The notes: a model not told the origin generated them from the sequence alone. Numbered from the stretch's first letter, positions 9,961 to 23,355 are shown. The stretch: 64,000 nucleotides of DNA from Erythroxylum novogranatense (GCA_029891385.1 CM057234.1:19888350-19952349), one strand, 5' to 3'. A program made the numbers and translations.

Positions 9961-12482
9961 GAGGCTTTGCCGTGGATGAGGGAAGAGTGTCGAAAATTCT
10001 AGAAGAAGAAAGAAGAAAGAAGAAAGAGGAAGAGAAAAGAGGAAGAATCGTGGGAGAGAAGAAGAAGGAGGAAGAAGAGGAAGATTTCTGAGTTTTTCAA
10101 GCTTCTTTTTCTATGGATTCTTGAGGGAAAAGAGGGAAGGAGAAGAGATTTACTCCAAGACAAGAGGAAATTTCGAAATTCAGGAGAGAAAGGTAAGAGA
10201 TGAGTTTAATGTTTGAGTTTTCTTGAGTTTTTAGTTGTTTTATCCTAAGATGGTTATGGGTTTGTTTTATATGAGGTTAATTTAAGTGATTATGCTTTTA
10301 GGTTATTTTAAATCATGGATGAGAAACTATTTGGAATTTATGCTAAAGTATATGAGTAGAGATTTTGGAAGATTATGATGTAGAGAGGTTGGAATCTAAA
10401 TGGGTTTATGAAATATGATGAGTATGATATGGGTTTTGGATGTTTGTGGTTTAGGTGACTTATATAGGAAGAAAGAGTGAAGTAAAGATCAAGAGGAAGC
10501 TTTGGGCAATTGAAGATTGGAATAAGCATATGGCATGGATAAAAGGTGGGTGATATGTTTATTTTTCAAATTATGAGCTAATTCTATTTGTTGGTTTTAT
10601 AAGATATTGTTTTACAAATGATTGAAACAATTGCATTTTAAAAAGGTTTATAAAATGTGAAAGTCACGGTTTCAAAATGATTTACGAAAATTTCCACAAT
10701 GGTTCGGATGATTCTCCACAAATGACTTTGAATTGTCGATTAAATGGATTTTCTTTATAAGTTAAATTGATAAAGATGACATATTCATTGAGTTCATTGT
10801 GTTTTATTGATTAATAAGTTGAGTATGTGAATGAGTGTGATATGGTGTTTGCATGTTCTTGAAAGATTGAAAGGTGTGCATTTATTTGGGTGATATTGTG
10901 ATTGATAAGTATTGCATTGAATATTAGATGACATGAAAAGTTCAATCTTTGAAAATGTGACTTCAGGCAATATGAGCTTTCAAGCATGAATCGTGTTACA
11001 TGGGTTTGGTTAGGTCCTTCATGTGGAGTCGATTGCACTGGTCTCATTTTAAAGCCTTCTCCGGCTGCCCTTAGTGACATAGGAGCTCGTTTTGGACTCC
11101 CCATGTGTTTTCCGACTACACATGACCACTTTTGGGAATGTGCGAGACGTCTGTTTTATGGACCGACCCAAACCGATTGATGTGTTAAGTGTTTTGCTTT
11201 GTTTGGAATGTGCTGCATTTATCGTGATGCATTTCATGTTCTTAAAAGGCTTGAATTTCGACAAATGAGAAATTTGGGATTTTCCAACGATGATGGTTTG
11301 AAAGCGGTTTGTAAATGTTTATGAAAGATTTTGAAAATTAAAGAGTTTTGGAAAATAAATCTTGATGTTTTGAGCAACAAAAGCAAGGTTTGAAAATATT
11401 TTGCTTATCATTTGTTTAATAAACATATTATCCACGAGCTTAGAGCTCACCCCCTTTCATCCTCATCTCCGGTATTGAGGGGAGATTGGATGAAAGACAT
11501 CGAGATATCGACATTTGTACATGATTTGTATTTGTGTATTTGGTTTAAGTTTTATGGAAATGAATTATGGCTTAGAATGCCATTAGAACATTATAGCTTT
11601 TGGTTCATAATGTATTTTGGATTATGCAATTGTGTAAGATTTGGTTTATGGGAATTAACCAAAGTTTTGACTATGGATAGTGTTTATTGGTTTTGTATAT
11701 AAGAGTGAATTGATTTATGAATGTATTTGGGATATGTTTATATAAATATGGATGAATGTACTGGATGATGGAATATGAGTTTTAATGTGATCATTATGAA
11801 TTGTTATGAAAATGATTTGAAGTGGATTAGCAATAGGTTTGCGTTTCTGCTGAGATCCCGGACGGAGGGTCCGGTTGATCATGATGTATGTGTGATGTTA
11901 TTAGAAGTGAATTTTTCTATTTGCAGATTTTTGGATAGGTTAAAGTGCGATCGTTATCTTTTGATTTTTAATGGTATATGTATTTATGGGTTTATTGGCA
12001 TAAGCATGAGATAGTATGATAAGGAATGCAAATTTTAATGCGATGAATAAGAAGAATCAAGTAAGATGAGATTTAGTATGAGTTATAGATGAAAAGCAAA
12101 AGAAAGCAAGACCAAAAGAAAAAAAAATGTACATCGACTTTCGGATAGGTTAAGTCATAAGGGTTTTCAACGCGACAAGATTTTCTATGTTCACGCCTCG
12201 GATGTCGGGATTTTGAAATGTCAGTTTCAATTGACCGTTTTGTCTCACATTTGTATTCGATCCTATCGGCTTCGCATTTGTTTCATTTCACTTGTTATTC
12301 CGATTCATGTGTCTGATTCCCATTTCATTATGTGATCCGTTTCAACTTGTTGTTATTGTTTTCTTTCGATTTGAATTCTATTCAAGAGTGCCCATGATCA
12401 AGTGTTTAAGCAGTGAGGTTCGAGTGTTAAGTGTAAGTATGGGTTCAGGTAAGAAGTTGGGTCTCGGAAATGGGATCCAACA

Positions 12483-12784
12483 TCTAGCACCGCTACGGCC
12501 ACCACTAGACTGAGCAAATCTGCCTCTCTGCCAAAAACCAGACTGTCTACCTCCTCCAGACGACCTGAAAGTCCTGGTGCGACGCTGCGGAACCTCTACT
12601 AACACCGCTTACGACTATCTTGGACCTCTCGCCTTGGTCCCGATCCACCTTAGGTGACTCGCCTCGGCGGTGCTTGCTCAATCCTCATTTGCCGCCCTCA
12701 GCTCAACAAAGGTGTCCATGTCCGATCGGGCCAATCTGGTACGGATCTCCATATTGAGTCCGCCCTCAAACCTCCGATACCTAT
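12483..12784 (-). pseudogene. Tekay gag, middle segment
   Basis: The minus strand reads RYRRFEGGLNMEIRTRLA, then FVELRAANED, and after a frame break a Gly/Ser/Arg-rich linker (TFRSSGGGRQSGFWQRGRFA). It joins the N-terminal gag at 23356-23969 and the zinc knuckle at 7740-8031. It ends at the TSD cctat (12780-12784) on one side and tctag on the other. Confidence 0.85.
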
Positions 12785-13233
12785 TGTAACATCCCATCTC
12801 CGATGGGAAGGGTATTTTAGTAAATTGGGACGGGTCAGGAGTATTAAAGTATATTTCGGCATGCACATATAGTATATAGCCTCTATGATAGATGGTCTGT
12901 TGCACTTGCACATGGTAAACATGCATTCATGACATTTTCCAGCTTAGGTTTCAAATTGCGATCTTTTGTGAAATTTATGTGGAAGTTGTACTGGGAAAAT
13001 TATTTGGAGTGCGCCATTGTGTGTTTTACATTTTTAGGGATTTATGGGAATTTTTCTGGAATTTTTCGGAGTTCTTGCCGGATAGGAAAATTTCAATGAC
13101 AGTGAGTGGGCCTTTTGTCTTGAAAAGGGTTGCCTAATGGCATGAGATTAGTGAATAAATAATTTTGGGAATTTTGTTAGTGCCATGTTTAGAGATTAAT
13201 GGGATTAGTACTTAATTAATTAGGATTCCTAAA
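12785..13233 (+). repeat. First ~450 bp of an LTR, plus orientation
   Basis: It is near-identical to the reverse complement of 17032-17480, so the two form a large inverted repeat. Homology ends at GGATT near 13227. The last six bases, cctaaa (13228-13233), do not belong to the LTR; they match the spacer between primer site and LTR at 20967-20972. Confidence 0.85.
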
Positions 13234-16200
13234 TGTAACACCTCACTCCCGCAAGACCCGAACCCGACATCGACGGTGATATCCAGGTCCGTGCCCCGCG
13301 AGGGTGGCGTGCTACATCACTCAGTAGAACAAACTCAGTATAACATTTTTTTACACAATCGCATTACATATTATCATTAACGCGAAAGCAATTTATATAA
13401 TCAATCTGATGGCCTTGGGCCCACTTTTTACATTTACAATTTATTTGGTCAATTGACTTTACAACTTATCCAAATTAGTAATACAAAAGTCCAAGAATAG
13501 AAACACTAGATGACGCCTAACCGATCCCGACCACTTCTCTGCTTCTTGACGGCAGATGTCATACGCATGGTTGCTAGCGGGTATTCTTCTAAGTCTGAAA
13601 AATAGATGCCAATTTTGGGTGAGTTTTGCGAACTCGGTGAAAACCATCATCGATGGTTCACTCAACTCATGCATTCACCAATCATATTAGCACACGGTAG
13701 CATTAAGTAATATCACATATTATCACATTTCGGTTCCAATTTCATATACACATACAATTTCATCATTTACATCTTCCGGTCATTTCTGATATATATATAT
13801 ATAGGCAATGCGCATGTGACCTTGTTCCATTTTCATTTCGTTGTTGTGACCGTGCGCTGGCTGTCCCGATAGCGGGCACATTGCGTTGAGCGGTGGCTCT
13901 GAAAACATGGGCTTGAAGCCACGATACATTGAACTGCAGCTCGAATCGTTGGACACGAGGTCTGTGCGTTGGTGAAAGCTCTCACATCGTTAGGCGTGAT
14001 ATGCCCACGATCTGATGGTTGCTCCGGTCCAACCGCCTTTTATCGATCACACATTTATGTTTATGCATGCAATGTACATATTCTAATTTCCATTTACATA
14101 TCATTACTATTTGCCAATTCTTGGACTTTCGGTCCAGTATTTCAATTATCTACATTTCCAATTTATTGCATCCTACTATATCACATTTACAATCCCATCC
14201 AATGTATCGAAGCAAGCAGACAATTAACACTTCAATATCAATTTCCCATTTTCTCGGACCTCGGTCCGAGATCTCAATATAACATTTACAAGCGATTACT
14301 CACAAGTAGCGCCGTTATCTCATTCCAAATATTTGAGACACCTATGATCCAAATCAATCAAATTCAAATACACATAAACTATAAACCCTCCATTATCTCC
14401 ATATGGCATAATTGCAAAACTTAAACACATAAAGGTTGAGGAACCAACTAGGTTACTCACTGTACTTCGAGCTAACATCTGGAAGTTTGATAACGTCGGT
14501 AGATCGGCGCTCCAAATGTGCCTCTATAACAAGCAGAGAGGAATCCGATCACTAATTATCAATCGAATTAGTATAATGCACATGTATAATGCATGTTCAT
14601 GAGATTTCGACCCTAAATTCAAATTTTTCCGTCATAAAATTCCATCTAAAATTAGAAAACTATAGCCACCGACGATTGCTCAATTAGGACCTCGATCGGT
14701 CCAAAATAAATAAAAGCAGTGACCATAGAACAATTACGGGGCTCGTCAATTTCCGTCTAAAATTCCCAAATTATCACAAAATGAAATTAAATATTATCTG
14801 AATCCGATGCCTCAAGAATCAGGTCAATCGGACGTCGGACGGAAAAGAAATTGACAAGAGAAGCAATCAGTCACTTAAAGCCAAAATAATAAAATAAAAT
14901 ACTATATATATATATATATACCAGCCTCATGAGGCGAGAAATCTCGCGCCAGCGAGCCGGCTCGCCAGCTCCGTCGCTAGGCGACGCGTCGCCTCTAGCG
15001 ACGGCGCCAATCGAGCTTCGCCTCACCGAGGCGACGGCTAGCCACAGTGGTGGCGAGTTTCACCTCGCCTCGCCGAGGCGAGACGTCGCTACAGTGATTT
15101 GGCGAGGTTCCACCTCGCCTCATTTCCTTTTTTTTTTTTTCTTTCATTCCAATCCAAATTTTCAACACTCAAATCTCTTACCACCCAATTCAGAAAATAC
15201 AAATCTTATCTTGTTGGAAAGATCATAAAACCTCTACTCTTCTCAAGAAGACCATAACAATTTATTTCACCCCTAAGGGTGTCAAAATCCTTCAAAACTA
15301 CTACCTACTCCAATCCCATAAAACAGAACAGTACATTGCAAATTCCACAACTCTGAAATTCTTCAGCCAAAATTACCACATAAATATGCTCAATAAATTC
15401 ATAATGTCATCTACAACTTTCATAACCAACCCAAAATCAAATTCCATTGCTAAACCAGTCAATTAATTCACTCAATGTTACTGTCTCTGAAACCATTCAA
15501 TCTGAGCAGTAAACTTATAATAAGCATAACTCCCTGTACACAAGTCAGAAAAATCCAAACTTTATATCCCTGAAAAGATAACTCCTCAAACTTCAAGTTT
15601 CATGAAGAACTCAATCTCTAATTCGATTTCTAACAATTTCAAATCTGTTATGCAAGTTACTGACCTAATCAGTACTTAACATCACAATGCAAGTTCAGAT
15701 TTTGAAATTCCATATCTCCCACATCTGATTTCCAAAAATTACATTCCATATACCAATTTCAAGATCAATGTGTCATCTAAAACTCTTCAGTAGATCCCTA
15801 AAATCAGTTCAGTTCACAAAAATTACTAAAATTCTCCCACACCCGAATGTGTACTAAATATGCCAATCCAACTAGGTTTCAGTCACTGCATATAAACAGT
15901 CACTAGTAATCAGGTCATATCTCCCAATATACAACTCGAAAAATAGCAAGATCAGTGGCAATGGAAATCTAACTCAATATGCTACAACTTCCATGAAGAC
16001 CATGTTCTCTAACTCCATGTCAATTAAGTTAGAAAAATCAACAAAACACATTAGTCATACTTACGGTTACTGTTCACAGGCAATAAAACAGTAACTTTCC
16101 ATGCAAAATTTCGCCCTTCTAACATTACAATTTAACAACACCTATTTCACACAAATATGTAGCTAACATCCCAAAGTTTAAGTGGCCACAAACCTCACCT

Positions 16201-17480
16201 CATTTTCACACCTACACAATTAGTTATGATCAAATCAGTATACTAGGTCAAACTTCAATTTTCCAGCTTTGGTACTAACCTTAGCTTTTATCATTTCCAA
16301 TGCCAATAACACAACTCTAAGCACCCATTTATACCTCTAATTCAACCTCAAATTCATCATAACATAAACTTACATGATTATACAAAAGTTGGCAGCACCC
16401 TCACAATTAAATTTTTATTACTTTCCCATGCATCTAACCTTGTAAACTTAATCCAAAACCAAGCCAAATCAATGGAAACCTCATTCAATCATTCATCCAT
16501 ACACAAGCATACATTTAAACCCATTTACATCTACCCTTATAATGATCAAATAAATGTACAAATGATCCCCATGCATGCTTCTAACTACCAAAAGAAGGAA
16601 AGCAAAACAACTCTTACCTAGTTGCAAGTTCAAGCTACCAATACCCCTTGCTTCTTCAAGTTCACACTAACTTCCTTTTTTTCCAAACCTCCCATACGGC
16701 TATCACAAACATACCAAAGATTTTCTTCACTCAAAGCTTCAACTTGGTTGGTGTGAAGAAGAGTAAGCAAAGAACCAAGGAAGCAATTCTTATAAGGAAT
16801 AGGTAGAAGGGAAAAATCGCAAGAGGTGAAAAAAAAACACCTGCGGATGATGAAGTTTGGCACTTTTAAAAACAATCTTTTTTCAACTTTCAAGGAGATA
16901 AACATATACACTAAAGAAGGAGAACCGTATGACATGGGAGACTTATGAAAAAATCGTGGGTGATGACTATATAAAGAGACAAATTCCTTTACTGAAGAGG
17001 ACACTTGGCATGAAATGAAATTTTATTAATTAATCCTAATTAATTAAGTACTAATCCCATTAATCTCTAAACATGACACTAACAAAATTCCCAAAATTAT
17101 TTATTCACTAATCTCATGCCATTAGGCAACCCCTTTTCAGTACAAAAAGGCCCACTCAGCCCGTCAGTTGAAATTTTCCGATCCGGGCAAGAACTCCGAA
17201 AAATTCCAGAAAAATTCCCATAAATCCCTAAAAATGTAAAACACACAATGGCGCACTCCAAATAATTTTCCCAGTACAACTTCCACATAAATTTCACAAA
17301 AGATCGCAATTTGAAACCTAAGCCGGAAAATGTCATGAATGCATGTTTACCATGTGCAAGTGCAACAGACCATCTATCATAGAGGCTATATACTGTATGT
17401 GCATGCCGAAATATACTTTAATACTCCTGACCCGTCCCAATTTACTAAAATACCCTTCCCATCGGAGATGGGATGTTACA
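13234..17480 (-). repeat. Full-length LTR (4.25 kb), minus orientation
   Basis: On the plus strand it runs from TGTAACACCTC to GGGATGTTACA and abuts a polypurine tract at 17481. In sense order: TATA at about 16968-16977, donor-like CTAG|GTAAGA at 16618/16617, CpG-rich island 14928-15118, 63-nt candidate exon 14461-14523, donor GTGAGT at 14460, 51-nt fold 13615-13665, acceptor TTTTTCAG ending at 13595. The 15200-16600 part is AT-rich intron-like DNA. Frames of 71 to 151 codons within it show no domain. Confidence 0.85.
14928..15118. repeat. CpG-rich palindromic island in the 4.25-kb LTR
   Basis: Repeats of GGCGAG, CTCGCC and CTAGCGACG words form overlapping palindromes. A poly-T run follows at 15126-15140. 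It occupies the same place within predicted intron 1 as the islands at 3196-3345 and 31245-31385, although the sequences differ. Confidence 0.7.
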
Positions 17481-20400
17481 ATTCTCCCCTCCTAATAAAA
17501 ATTTCGTCCTCGAAATTTCATATCTGATGTCTGAAAGGCAGGGGAGTCTTTTCGATTATTATCCTCTGTTTCCCACTGATTTCACTACACGACCCAATTC
17601 TGTCAATGAACGGAGATCAAAAATAATCAATTACTCTATTTCCCTTTCTCAAACTTTCCATGATTTTGCTGCTTTCTCATGCTTACGCGCAATTCGTCAC
17701 TTTCAATATCAATAACAAATATATCGGATCCTAACACTATTTCCTAATTCTATCTATGAAACACTTCGTGAATCCGAATCATCTTTTAGATTTTAGTCTA
17801 GCTTACCAATCCATAATGCTATTTACACCACAATCGCATAGAGGCCTCTTTTCACGAACTCAATTTCCTTTAACTACACCTTTATTTCCATCTAAGTACA
17901 TTTTGGCCGAGGCCATACCCTTCAATATATTTCATTTATCGCTTATCAGATTCCGTTATTATCAAAACACAAATCTCATGAGATTTATAACCTCAATGTG
18001 AATCAATTCGACTCATTGTCACCACCTTATTTTACTTAGCCTATCACTGTATTGCATTGATCACATAGTATAGGGATAACGACTCCTTTTGGCGATAAGA
18101 CCCTTATACATTATTGAATGGTGTCACTCATATCTTGATTATCGTCATACCACAACTACTTTGCACTATACATCAATTTCATATCCCAATGAAATCCAAA
18201 AATACTGTTGGTTAATCACACATGTCATCGTGCACTTTGATTGGTATCCTCAATTTCTTTTCCACAATACTTTTACTAGACGTAACGCTTGATTGTTTCT
18301 TGTGCTTTCTTGAACCATTCACTTATAATCATTTGATTTCCCATTTTAACTTTTCAATTACTCTATCAATACACTCTTGCTAAAACTTAAAGCTTCGATC
18401 ATTCCTTACATTTTCACTAACAGTTCCCGTAATGAGTATCACCCATATTTCTTAATTTGAACTATACCTAACATTTTTCTCAACAATTGGAGTTAATTCC
18501 CGTTCCTCAATACGGTTTACAATATCTACATTCTCACTTCGGGTTTTGTCAATCCACTTTGATGCACACCAACTTTGAAATTCCCATAACTAATAATGCT
18601 TTCTTTTTACCCCTTTTTGTCAGTTCGATTATTAACACTCAATAATACACTAGATTTGATAACCTTATTACCCAAATTTTGATCTTCTGCAATAGAATTT
18701 ATTTATTTATTTGCTCAATCCCTTGAATTGCACCATTAACTTAGTTTGGAGTAATCAGCCGTTGAATCCTTTTCAAATCATTCAACTGCATGAAATAACT
18801 CAATCGGTATCGATTTACATATTCATAGACATCTCCAAACTATTTCTGCGATTAATGTCTCCAAGCTTTTAGGTCACACTCAGTAGAACAAAGTTCAAAT
18901 CATCAATCATAATACCACCCATGGAATTATATTTGTCCTAAGGTGCATAAAATCACTTTATACAATGTCAATAGATCACATCATAACCTTTATTGGAACA
19001 CTTCGGTATAGATCGTAAATTCTCTAAATCTCTCCTTTATGATCATCAGTTATAACATTTTCATATTTTCCTCAATTATTCTTGTCGTTTTGCTAAAACC
19101 AGAAAATCTTTGACAATTTCTGAATGCATCCAGTATTCCGTTAGTTCTAATTAATTTCAAATTCCGCATACACATATCTTTTGAACTTTCACATTTTATC
19201 AATATCTACATCTTGATTAATTCTCCCAATATCCCATGTTCGCATACTAATTCATCCTTTATTCATTCAATCAGATTAAGATTCACTCTTATGAGACTTG
19301 CATGCTCACCAATTTCCTCAACTATACCAATTCATCTATTTCTTATGCTTATATTCATTATCCATTCCAAACACAATTTAGACCTGTTCCTTTTCCGTAC
19401 CCATAGTTGATTCATATAACTTGTTAATTATCTAACGTCTCCAATAAGGAACAATTTTCGTATAATTTGTCTCTTCATAACCTATTCTGCCACATGTTCC
19501 TTACCTTCATTTTTTTCCCATAACTCAATTTATTCGATAGATCACTCATTGACTTGAATAAACAATCGTTATATCGATCTCATACTTTCAGAACATAAAC
19601 TTTTAATCCCCTCAAATTCATAATTAATATTCAGTAATTCATTTCTTCAATAATCAGAATCATCGCATTTACATAATGTACACTCTTTCAGTAACATAGT
19701 TTAGCTCTTACACTAGAGTCTCTGCCAGATGTAATACAAATCAGTTACTCTTGATACTTCACGAAGATAAATCTCTGAAGAGCACTTAAACAATTTCTTT
19801 TCCTCTACTATCTTGCCATACATCACCAAAATCATCACATCCTATCTGACAATATATCTCAATAGTCTTATCAATTTGCCGTTAATAGATCATCTTGCTA
19901 AGAATACCTTAATTGCATTTAATTCTCGATAACCATTCTCTTTTTGGTACCAATTCTCAATCATGGGGACTTTACTATATTCATGTCCCTCATTTTATTT
20001 CCTCAAGCTCATTACCAATGCTAGCATCTTTAACTGTCTCACTTCTTTCTCAATTAATCAGTACAAGTATTCTCATGCCTTACTCTCACTCATTTTAAAC
20101 TTGAGCTACCGGCATTATAATCAAAGCTTATGTAGTAGGCCACCAATTACTTCTGATATCACATAAATTATTCATTTCACCCATGATGGTAATCCCACTA
20201 TCACATATACACTTACAGTGACAATATATTCTAAACTCAACAACCTTCCTGTTTACACCCGTCCTCACTCGTGAGGACCATCTACAATCTCAATTCATTC
20301 ACAACTGATCATTATAAGCACTTTAATTTCTTCTTCTAACTCCTAAAGGGATTTTTTTTTTTTGACAAGAATTCTGACTAGCAAGTATCCATTAACTCAT

Positions 20401-20956
20401 CGATTGCAGTTTAACATTTTCACTTAACATAGGGCTTCCATAATCGGTGTGCATTTACTTAGTGCATCAATTAAACCCGAACAACTTTTCATCTACCTTC
20501 GTCACAAGATAATCCATCCCAATTGTAACTTTTCTATATCATAGAACACTTTATTTTCATTTACCTACTACTTCGGAAATCGACCATTGTCACATCTCTA
20601 TTTTCCTCTATGAATTTACAACTATAATCTTTATAGCTATCTCATATTCAAGGATATTGCCAATATAACTCCAATATTGCATTTCATAATATACCCATCA
20701 ATATCAATAAATATTCATCACATCGACCAAATCGTACACTCTTTCCTATTTTGCGATATCCATTTCTTCCTTTCATCACATTCTAACACACTATCCTTTT
20801 CTCACTTTTTCTAACCACTTAAACGATCGAGACATACTTATGTAAGCGACTCGTATACTACTTCGGGATCGGTTGTCACCGCATCTGTCGTGACATGACT
20901 TAAATGCACATAGCAAGACACACATTTTTTTGAAAGCCCATGTAAGATTGTACGGG
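17481..20956 (-). other. Non-coding interior of the rearranged element
   Basis: It starts with a purine tract (minus strand, ATTAGGAGGGGAGAAT) and a remnant of the usual Ty3 pol ending (minus strand, ATGAAATTTCGAGGACGAAA). From about 17560 to 20940 I find no gag or pol motif in any frame. The plus strand is rich in T and C with many stops. Either the coding part is decayed past recognition or this is a large non-autonomous derivative. Confidence 0.6.
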
Positions 20957-20972
20957 CTCGATACCACCTAAA
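20957..20972 (-). other. Primer-binding site, altered
   Basis: The minus strand reads TTTAGGTGGTATCGAGC. Other elements in this window have TGGTATCAGAGC, complementary to the 3' end of initiator tRNA-Met. Here CAG has become CG inside the primer site. The spacer to the LTR is cctaaa on the plus strand. Confidence 0.75.
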
Positions 20973-22614
20973 TGTAACACCTCGCTCCCTGAAGACCCGA
21001 ACCCGACATCGAAGGTGATATCCGGTCCGTGCCCTCATGATGGCGTGCTACATCACTCGATAGAACAAACTCGATATAACATTTTTTTTACACAATCGCA
21101 TACATATTATCATTACGCGAAAGCAATTTATATAATCAATACAATGGCCTTGGGCCCACTTTTACATTTACAATTTATTTCGGTCAATTGACTTTACAAC
21201 TTATCCAAATTAGTAATACAAAAGTCCAAGAATAGAAACACTAGATGACGCGAACCGATCCCGACCACTTCTCGCTTCTTGACGGCAGATGTCATACGCT
21301 TCGTTGCCTAACGGGTATTCTTCTAAGTCTGAAAAATAGATGCCAATTTTGGGTGAGTTTTGCGAACTCGGTGAGAAACCATCATCGATGGTTCACTCAA
21401 CTCATGCATTCACCAATCATATTAGCACACGGTAGCATTAACGATAATATCACATATTATCACATTTCAGTTCAATTTCATATACATACAATTTCATCAT
21501 TTACATCTTCGGTCATTTACAATATATATATATATAGGCAATGCGCATGTGACCATTGTTCCATTTTCATTTCGTTGTTGTGACCGTCCAAATCGCATCG
21601 AGAACGGGCACATTGCGTTGAGCGGTGGCTCGAAAACATGGGCTTGAAGCCACGATACATTGAGCTGCGGCTCTGAATACGTTGGACACGAGGTCACGTG
21701 CGTTGGTGAAAGCTCTCACATCGTTAGGCGTGATATGCCCCGATCGATGGTTGCTCCGGTCCACAACCGCCTTTTATCGATCACACATTTATGTTTATGC
21801 ATGCAATGTACATATTCTAATTTCCATTTACATATCATTACTATTTGCCAATTCTTGGACTTTCGGTCCGTATTTCAATTATCTACATTTCCAATTTATT
21901 GCATCCTACTATATCACATTTACAATCCCATCCAATGTATCAAAGCAAATGCAGGACAATTAACACTTCAATATCAATTTCCCATTTCCTCGGACCTCGG
22001 TCCGAGATCTCCAATATAACATTTACAAACAAGTTACTCACAAGTAGCGCCGTTATCTCATTCCAAATATTTGAGACACCTATGGTCGAAATCAATCAAA
22101 TTCAAATACACATAAACTATAAACCCTCCATTATCTCCATATGGCATAATTGCAAAACTTAAACACATAAAGGTTGAGGAACCAACTAGGTTACTCACTG
22201 CACTTCGAGCTAACATCTGGAAGTTTCGATAACGTCGATGAGATCGGCGCCCAAATGTGCCTCTATAACAAGCAGAGAGGAATCCGATCACTAATTATCC
22301 AATCCGAATTAGTATAATGCACATGTATAATGCATGTTCATGAGATTTCCGGCCCTAAATTCAAATTTTTCCCGTCATAAAAATTCCATCTAAAATTAGA
22401 AAACTATAGCCACTGACAGTGCTCAATTCGGACCTCGATCGGTCCAAAATAAATAAAACAGTGACCATAGAACAATTACAGGGGCTACGTCAATTTCCGT
22501 CTAAAATTCCCAAATTATCACAAAATGAAATTAAATATTATACGAATCCGATGCCTCAAGAATCAGGTCAATCGAACGTCGGACGGAAAAGAAATTGACA
22601 AGAGAAGCAATCAG
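20973..22614 (-). repeat. Truncated LTR, minus orientation
   Basis: It matches 13234 to about 14876, that is the sense 3' part of the LTR. It includes the second intron-like segment (acceptor near 21331, donor near 22199) and the 63-nt middle exon (22200-22262). It stops at caatcag and is joined directly to an inverted piece. The first 2.6 kb of this LTR in sense order, including TATA, are missing. It carries many small differences from its partner at CAG/CTG sites. Confidence 0.85.
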
Positions 22615-23350
22615 GTCCAACGTATTCAGAGCCGCAGGCTCAATGTATCAGGGCTTCAAGCCCAATGTTTTCAGAGCCACTGGCTCAACGCAATGTGCCC
22701 GTTACTGGGACAGTTTCAGGCGCACGGTCACAACAACGAAATGAAAATGGAACAGTGTCACATGCGCATTGCCTATATATATATATGACTGTAAATGACT
22801 GGAAGATGTAAATGATGAAATTGTATGTGTATATGAAATTGGAACTGAAATGTGATAATATGTGATATTACTGTTAATGCTACCGTGTGCTAATATGATT
22901 GGTGAATGCATGAGTTGAGTGAACCATCGATGATGGTTTCTCACTGAGTTATAAAACTCACCCAAAATTGGCATCTATTTTTGGGACTTAGAAGAATACC
23001 CGTTAGCGGCAGGCGTATGACATCTCGCCGTTGAAGAAGCGGAGAAGTGGTCGGGATCGATTCGCGTCATTCTAGTGTTTCTATTCTTGGACTTTTGTAT
23101 TACTAATTTGGATAAGTTGTAAAGTCAATTGACCGAAATAAATTGTAAATGTAAAAAGTGGGCCCAAGGCCATTGTATTGATTATATAAATTGCTTTCCG
23201 CGTTAATGATAATATGTGTGCGATTGTGTAAAAAAAAATGTTATACTGAGTTTGTTCTACTGAGTGATGTAGCATACCACCCTCGCGGGGCACGGACCTG
23301 GATATCACAGTCGATGTCGGGTTCGGGTCTTGCGGGAGTGAGGTGTTACA
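22615..23350 (+). repeat. Last ~736 bp of an LTR, plus orientation
   Basis: It is the reverse complement of about 13234-13950 and ends GTGAGGTGTTACA at the TSD. With the piece at 12785 it forms the outer boundary of the insertion. The predicted splice acceptor reads TTTTTGGG here instead of TTTTTCAG. Confidence 0.85.
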
Positions 23351-23355
23351 CCTAT

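Larger units (their letters stand above)
8032..12482 (+). mobile_element. Solo long LTR (4.45 kb) inside Tekay gag
   Basis: It begins TGTTGGACCCC and ends GGGATCCAACA. It is flanked by tctaa (8027-8031) and tctag (12483-12487), a 5-bp duplication with one change. Gag reads on in the same frame on both sides. No primer site, purine tract or coding domain is seen, so a solo LTR formed by LTR-LTR recombination is the simplest reading. The sense end matches the ends of the LTRs at 34309-44068. Contents: a palindrome cluster (8735-8933), at least five diverged phrase copies (9000-9800), TATA at 9951, a purine-rich block at 9995-10090, a donor-like GGTAAGA at 10193, and an acceptor-like TTTGCAG ending at 11926. 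Confidence 0.8.
12785..23350. mobile_element. Rearranged Tekay-like element with inverted LTR pieces
   Basis: A 10.6-kb block flanked by a perfect TSD cctat (12780-12784 and 23351-23355). The outer ends are an LTR start and an LTR end in plus orientation. The interior is in minus orientation: a full LTR (13234-17480), purine tract, 3.5 kb of non-coding interior, primer site, and a truncated LTR (20973-22614). One reading is an opposite-strand element of the same family inserted into a plus-oriented LTR, followed by one deletion on the right. Another is re-entry of a tandem or circular copy. No coding domain is recognisable inside. Confidence 0.8.

Noticed and set aside
13969..14424. 151-codon frame on the plus strand
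   Set aside because: It lies within predicted intron 2 of an LTR; the partner LTR (21660-22162) splits it into shifted frames and no motif is seen.
14929..15228. 99-codon frame on the plus strand
   Set aside because: It runs through the CpG-rich LTR island, is antisense to the element, and has no domain; stop codons are simply rare in GC-rich repeats.
16630..17004. 124-codon minus-strand frame downstream of the LTR TATA box
   Set aside because: It lies in LTR leader exon 1, starts upstream or at the TATA region, and no recognisable domain is seen; not enough to call a protein.
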